Positions 59,901 to 64,000 of a DNA stretch of 64,000 nucleotides are shown piece by piece. The translations under genes and the position numbers were made by a program. The notes beneath the pieces are model-generated. The model did not search any database and was not told the origin of the DNA. It worked only from the letters and a program-made list of their open reading frames with translations. This DNA comes from Trileptium ribeirensis. Taxonomy: Eukaryota > Nematoda > Enoplea > Enoplida > Thoracostomopsidae. The DNA lies in assembly GCA_030248225.1 (NCBI GenBank), contig JASANE010009894.1, positions 1 to 64,000 of the forward strand, written 5' to 3'. The stretch's first letter is position 1. Every line of letters begins with the position of its first letter.

Positions 59901-60944
59901 TATTGGCCACCCCCTCACCCTTCTCCAAAGTTTTTAGCAAATACAGCCAAGGACAGAAATAAGTGCACAAAAAAACGAAAGCAACAACGTTCATTTGCGT
60001 TTACGTTCGTTCATAAACGAGCGCAAAATATCGTTGTTAATACGATGCATTTTGTTTATGTTCATTTCCATACATTTATTGTTGTCGGTGACGGTATATT
60101 TACATTACAGTTGTAACAAGAAAACATAGCATTACAAAAATATACCTGCGCAATACGTTCGCAGTAGATGTTGACACATTAATGGCTTCATATGAATTGA
60201 AAACCAATATGCAAGGCCTAGAAATAAATGCACACTAATCAGCTTATATCATACAAGAAACTGTTGAGCAATCGACACGCGTGTTAGGGAGTATCTTGTG
60301 CAGTTTAACAGCAGGTAGAATTTATTTATTGCCACGGACTTGGTATATTGTAACATTAAAAGCAGAATTTTGCGATTAAAAATTATTATCCTACTAATGG
60401 TGGTTAAACATGGTGGTGTAAGGAAACGATATAATGTGCTCGATCGATCAACACACACAAGGATATATTTACCCATACAACATAGAAAGCGAAATCGCAT
60501 GGCTGTGTATAAAAAAGTGCCGATATTTTTACATACATGAAGATGTAACGTTGAAGGATTAAATAGAAGTTCAATCAGAATGCTACGCAACTACTTGACT
60601 GTAATAAATAGTACCTATTGTGTTTTCCGCGTTCCATCTGCTTCATGCTACGATCAAAGAGGTTGTTGTCTTGACTAAGCCAATTAAAAACAGTAAGATC
60701 TTCGACATCTTGATCTAGCACATTATCATCATATGCGAAATTATCTCTTTTGCTACCGCTTCGATTGCCCTCATGCGGCGCATTATCTGCTTGAATCAAG
60801 CTACTGCTGTTATCAGCTGTGCAGTTTGGAGAAGGTATTGTAGGCGTTGCCAGAGAACTGTTTGTATGAGATCTATCCACAGTATTTTGAACATTAATAA
60901 GAGCGGCACCGGGAAAACAAACCACCGCCAAGTACCAGTGACAT
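56748..60944 (-). CDS. SENP6/7-type (Ulp2-like) SUMO protease gene, catalytic half
   Basis: Enzymes of this C48 family remove SUMO, preferentially from SUMO chains, in the nucleus. Five minus-strand exons (60944-60615, 60217-60146, 59359-59167, 57258-57224, 56907-56748) join with matching phases. They cover the catalytic His (HWYLAVVCFPG), a long non-conserved insert of the kind found in SENP6/7, the Asp-position segment, the oxyanion Gln and catalytic Cys (APQQHNNNDCGLF), and a C-terminal end. The first three exons are secure; the last two are inferred from phase and composition. Upstream exons with the N-terminal half of the fold (W...F..D.FIF-type) are not seen in the last 3 kb and presumably lie beyond the window. 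The oddity is Asn at the catalytic Asp position. Confidence 0.85.
57224..57258 (-). CDS. SUMO protease small exon (candidate)
   Basis: A 35-base segment between TTACATAG and CCGAG|GTAGAG encodes DMLFTIRKAVP plus two bases. It starts in phase 0 and ends in phase 2, precisely what is needed to connect the Cys exon to the terminal exon. The acceptor has only a modest pyrimidine tract, so the call rests on phase. Confidence 0.4.
58378..58690 (+). repeat. Two-copy tandem repeat, 161-bp period, in a SUMO protease intron
   Basis: A unit containing TTAGAAAACGTGAA at 58444 recurs at 58605; each is followed by ACAT(G/T)TTATGT, GCACGAACGGTTGTCGAGAT and preceded by TTGCTTAATTTTAA. The surrounding 57480-58980 is repeat-like DNA filling the large intron between the Cys exon and the next exon. 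Confidence 0.82.
58948..58962. other. Short GC-rich hairpin at a repeat edge
   Basis: GCCACCTTCGGTGGC forms a perfect 6-bp stem with a 3-base loop in an otherwise AT-rich intron, inside a GC-rich end (58930-58975) of the repeat described above. It is likely a structural remnant of a mobile element terminus. Confidence 0.5.
59167..59359 (-). CDS. SUMO protease exon: catalytic Cys
   Basis: 193 bases from acceptor GGCATTTATAG to donor CTGGAA|GTACGT. It encodes YLNVEWRRQYLGHRQL, an acidic linker, and YSIVAPQQHNNNDCGLFTL followed by ECAEKFLE. The Cys codon is 59208-59206, and the Gln six residues before it forms the oxyanion hole in this family. If the donor is not used, the frame ends at a TAA 18 bases further on (59151-59149), which would give a shorter protein ending EVRHNI. 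Confidence 0.9.
60146..60217 (-). CDS. SUMO protease exon: catalytic Asp position (Asn here)
   Basis: A 72-base exon between acceptor TTTATTTCTAG and donor CGCAG|GTATAT, with phase 2 on both sides, exactly matching its neighbours. It encodes RPCILVFNSYEAI, then NVSTSTANVLR. The family consensus is PCI(L/I)xxDSL, where Asp orients the catalytic His; here the codon at 60198-60196 is AAT (Asn). The following residues lead directly into RYLNVEWRR in the next exon, as in human (L)R(E/D)YLxxEW. Confidence 0.85.
60615..60944 (-). CDS. SUMO protease exon: catalytic His and long insert
   Basis: 330 bases from acceptor CTTCATTTTCAG at 60945 to donor AATAG|GTACTA at 60615; the exon starts and ends in split codons (phase 2). 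It begins CHWYLAVVCFPGAALINVQ, in which His (60940-60938) is the catalytic residue; human SENP6 has AHWFLAVVCFPG. The rest is hydrophilic, rich in Ser, Asn and Asp, with an acidic EDLTVFNWLSQDNNLFD stretch. Long inserts after the His are typical of the SENP6/7 branch. The TTG at 60931 is internal, not a start. Confidence 0.88.
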
Positions 60945-61099
60945 CTGAAAATGAAGAATATATGTAAGCAACATTAACTTAAGGTGTAAAATATACCATG
61001 CCGCATGAAACATTTTCTATTACAAGAATCATCCGGTATGAATCATTTTCGCTTACCTTGGAGCAATAATTGCGCGAGAAGTATAGGAGAGGTTCTCCA

Positions 61100-62470
61100 T
61101 ACTTGGTGCTCTCTTTCATACATCAGGAGAGGTTCCACTGAGAAAGCAAGTGGGGAAATCGTCAAAATTTCTTTTTATTTGTCTTGCCCTGTCATTCATA
61201 ACTCAGTTTCGGATGGACGAATTTCGACAATATTTTATTCGATAGCAAAAGTGACGAGTTGGTGCAGCTTAGTCGGACACGAGCAGCTTGGACCCTTTGT
61301 TCGGGTTCAAAACGACAAAAAAAAGGTTTTTAAGGGTTCTTTGCTAAATTTGGCCATACGAGTACCAGTCTTGCGCAGCCTATATCACACGCAATAAGAT
61401 TCGCATCAAAAAACTGGCTCATCGAGGTCCACAACTTTGCAACACCACGGCATTTTTATGGGACCACACATACGGCCGCTATGGGTCCGAATGTGGCTCC
61501 TCCAGCCTTCGTCAGAAAAAGCGATTTTTCAAATTTCAGCATGTTGTTGCGTGTTTTTAACGACTGTCTATTAGGTTACCAAGCAAGACGAATACGATAT
61601 TTTTGCTATTTAGAGTCCAATTGACTACATTATACCTTTTCATGAGGTATCAAGGGTTTTACGGCCGTCGAGTCAGGTTTCCACAACATAGTGAGTTTTT
61701 ATTTTTTAGTTATTGCTTGCAGGGCACCAAGAATGATTTATATATAGGATTTCACTAAATACGCTGAATATGTTGGTTTGGTTATCTAAAGTCCAGCACG
61801 AATAATAATAAAAAAATTGTAACGCGCCTTTTCGCAGAAGCGTGATAAAAGAGATGGAATATGAATGCTGGTAAAGAAGTCAGATGCTACAATAATTCAT
61901 CTTCATATAGCCGGGAACAGACAAGTTTTCAATTTAGATTTGAATTCGGATAAATCAAGGCTTGGATTACGTAAAATACTTGGTAAGTTATTCCATTCCG
62001 ATGGTTTCAGAAAACAAAAACTATTGTTTCTTGTTACGTCAAATCGAAGTTTAGCAAGCCGGGCCGCTGACGATTGGTTTAACATATCAATATATAATGG
62101 GGTATTATAACTTAATACATTGTAAACGAGCATTAGTAACTTGTGCTTAATTCGTCTATCAAGTGGCAACGATGTAGTTGCTTCAAGGCGTGGTTTATAT
62201 GTTCGTGTTGCCAAGCACCCCAAACCATTCTGGTCGCAGTGTGCAGAAGACAATGAAGTGGCAAAGAATATTTCACGCCTTTTCAGATGTTTCAATGGGT
62301 TTAGGGCCAATGAACCCGATTGCCAGAATGTAGTCTGTCTTCAGCAGTTTGGTTACGTATTGCGCATAGGGCATCAATAATGGTCTAAATATAAGTTTTT
62401 AAGCGTGCTGAATACAATGGTTCAGGTATCCAAGACTAACACGAACACTTCGTGTGTTTTCAGTTGTTTT
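61100..62470 (+). repeat. Dispersed repeat, copy 2 (related to 52.7-54.3 kb)
   Basis: Follows the order of blocks of copy 1 but lacks the 79-bp array. It is interrupted at 61801 by a LINE fragment, after which the repeat resumes near 62274 with the block that leads into AATGAACCCGATTGCCAGAA. The 130-codon plus-strand frame at 61005-61397 lies in this repeat and is not a recognisable gene. Confidence 0.68.
61801..62273 (-). mobile_element. 3' fragment of a LINE-type non-LTR retrotransposon
   Basis: On the minus strand the frame ending at 61903 encodes CDQNGLGCLATRTYK, LDRRIKHKLLMLVYNVL, TPLYIDMLNQ, SEWNNLPSILR and FKSKLKTCLF. This is the C-terminal tail of LINE reverse transcriptases (R-x-x-K-L-x-x-L-V-Y, then W-N-x-L-P-x-x-[LI]-R, then F-K-x-x-L-K). 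The 3' end after the stop runs into TTTTTTTATTATTATT, a TTA-type tail. A short CACG occurs at both borders (61797-61800 and 62274-62277) and may be a target duplication. It is 5'-truncated, as is usual, and the catalytic domain is absent. Confidence 0.82.
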
Positions 62471-64000
62471 CGAAAGGTTTATGAGCACGATGCCCACGCG
62501 CCCCTCGTTTCACCGTCGGGTGCGAGTTACTAGTATAATTACACTACCGATACGAGTTGGCTTCTATGTTATGGTGGAGGGCCCAACGATTCCCCCATGG
62601 TCAACCCCCCACGCCCCAGGGATATTTATGTGACTTCAACAACGACCATCTTAACAAAACAGAATACTGCTGCTTATAATATTAGATAGTGATATTTTTA
62701 GTTGATAGCAAAAATAACATCACGTAGTTCATACATATCATAATACTTCTTCCGCTTGAGTTAATAACTAGAAAATCTTCGCTTACCAACAAAAATTTAA
62801 ACGGGACAAATTTGAAAAAATGTAAATTTAGCAAAGTACGTTTTTTAGCTGGCCTCCCCATAGAGGGTGAGGGACCGCAGTGATTTTAGAGCTTCCTTAT
62901 GTAAATTTTGACTTCCCCAGGAATCTTGAGGTGACGCCAAAAATGATCGTTGGCTAGTAACTCAATCGAGATTGCAAAATGTAGTGAAGCATAGGTACAC
63001 CTCGCGTTTTGTGTGCACAGCCAATCAGTTCTCGGTAGCATACGGCGATATGCTATATAAGGATATCATACAATACCTCACACAGTAGAACAAAACTAAC
63101 ACCGGCAATAAGTTTCCAATGCTCCGAAACTCACAAGTGCAAGCTATCAGCCTCCCAGGACATAACAATAATATTAGGAATTCAGGTCGATGAACAATGG
63201 CGGCGCCATACCCCTACTTATAGAATCATGGCTCGCAGAGCAAAAGCAACACCAGCAATGAGTTTGCCATGTCCGCAAACCCTCGAATAGAACTTTTCAG
63301 CCGCCCAGGACGTCTGAACAAATTTTCGAATTTTGTCGAAGAACCATGGGGAGTAATTCCCCCTTACCTCAAACCACATAACTCCAGAACCGTAACCTTA
63401 CTCAAAAACAAAAAGAGCATCGGCATTTATCGTTTTACTATGAAATAAAACCAACCAAAGAAAAAATTCGAAAGATAAAAATAACCTTGCTTCCGTAAAG
63501 GGTACTCAAAATGAGGTAAACAACCCTCGTTTTGACCTCTGAACCCGGAACCACACCTCAAATCTAAAACGCTCGGGGATATCACAGGGTAAGTCACTCG
63601 GGATATACTCGGCCAATTCGAATGAGCCCAAGATCGTGAAAATCGGCTGTCGTTCCCGAGCTATCGCCGATCAGACACACACAGACGGAATTTAAAATAT
63701 TTCACCCCTGCAACACACAATCTCCACAACGTTTTACTTCGTTCTAAAAACCCAGTACTACTCCTAATATTTCGACTATATGTGTTACTAAATCCTAAGT
63801 GAAATGAAGCGCGGCCTGTAGAGATTTGCAACATAAGAACGATACACATGTTGTAAAATACATGAAAAATGCAATCATAAAACGCTCCAGATGAGCTGGG
63901 CTTATGGTTCACCCGGGTAACTAAGTATTTTTAGCTTCCCCCTTTTAGAGCTCGGGAATTTTAGTCCCACGCAGAGGCCAGCTAACAATAGCATGTTTTC
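62471..64000. other. Non-coding stretch to the window end
   Basis: No exon of the SUMO protease gene could be found here, although its upstream exons are expected in this direction. 63560-63680 contains phrases such as AAGATCGTGAAAATCGGCT and CCCGAGCTATCGCCGATCAG that resemble repeat ends seen near 57780 and 58320. The open frame at 63661-63912 is unassigned. Confidence 0.45.

Noticed and set aside
60615..60931. Resemblance of EDLTVFNWLSQDNNL to the N-terminal motif of FOXN-type forkhead factors
   Set aside because: The same exon begins with HWYLAVVCFPG and joins in phase to the Ulp2 Asp and Cys exons; no forkhead domain is present.
61005..61397. 130-codon plus-strand frame
   Set aside because: It lies in a dispersed repeat whose other copy (52.7 kb) has no corresponding open frame.
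1..64000. CRISPR arrays, operons, prophage or bacterial defence genes
   Set aside because: No regularly spaced short repeats with unique spacers and no tightly packed genes; the split genes and transposons are eukaryotic.
1..64000. tRNA, rRNA or snRNA genes
   Set aside because: No convincing cloverleaf with paired A and B boxes or recognisable rRNA segment was found by eye; a covariance-model scan would be decisive.

Overview
The window is AT-rich nuclear DNA from a multicellular animal, probably an invertebrate. The evidence is split protein-coding genes with GT-AG introns of about 0.4 to 6 kb, a piggyBac element with TTAA target sites, a Ty3/gypsy pol remnant, the 3' end of a LINE-type retrotransposon, and many short tandem repeats. 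There is no sign of bacterial gene organisation. Most of the 64 kb is non-coding or repeat-derived. Only two host genes can be recognised, both on the minus strand, and both were assembled here by matching exon phases.

Layout. 1-4.8 kb is non-coding apart from a decayed OTU-type cysteine protease domain (3.29-3.74 kb) next to a cluster of long C and G runs. 4.78-12.9 kb holds an apparent giant inverted duplication. Close reading shows that 7,550 to about 7,840 is a copy of 12,076 to about 12,475 from which nearly all cytosines have been dropped, followed by a reverse-strand copy with scattered deletions. I therefore read 7,550-12,075 (4,526 bp) as a probable fold-back read or assembly artefact, not biology. 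12.9-21.4 kb is non-coding with three degenerate tandem arrays.

21.48-35.79 kb is the MBTPS2 gene (site-2 protease). Five phase-compatible exons carry the HELGH zinc site, the PDZ-like region, a Cys-rich luminal region and the C-terminal LDG motif; the N-terminal exon is uncertain. 37-42 kb holds duplicated non-coding segments and one unidentified membrane-type exon. 42.3-48.4 kb is a nested transposon cluster: a broken Ty3/gypsy pol, a roughly 0.6-kb fold-back element inserted in its integrase, then GC-rich DNA carrying a complete 2,342-bp piggyBac element with a frameshifted transposase and an array of subterminal palindromes. 48.4-55.8 kb is GC-rich to AT-rich repeat DNA.

56.75-60.94 kb is the catalytic half of a SENP6/7 (Ulp2-type) SUMO protease gene; its upstream exons lie outside the window. 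The catalytic His, Gln and Cys are present, but the Asp position reads Asn. 61.1-62.5 kb is a second copy of a repeat also present at 52.7-54.3 kb, interrupted by the LINE fragment. The two host genes act in separate pathways, regulated intramembrane proteolysis (SREBP/ATF6-type) and SUMO chain removal. No multi-gene system or new defence-like cluster is visible.
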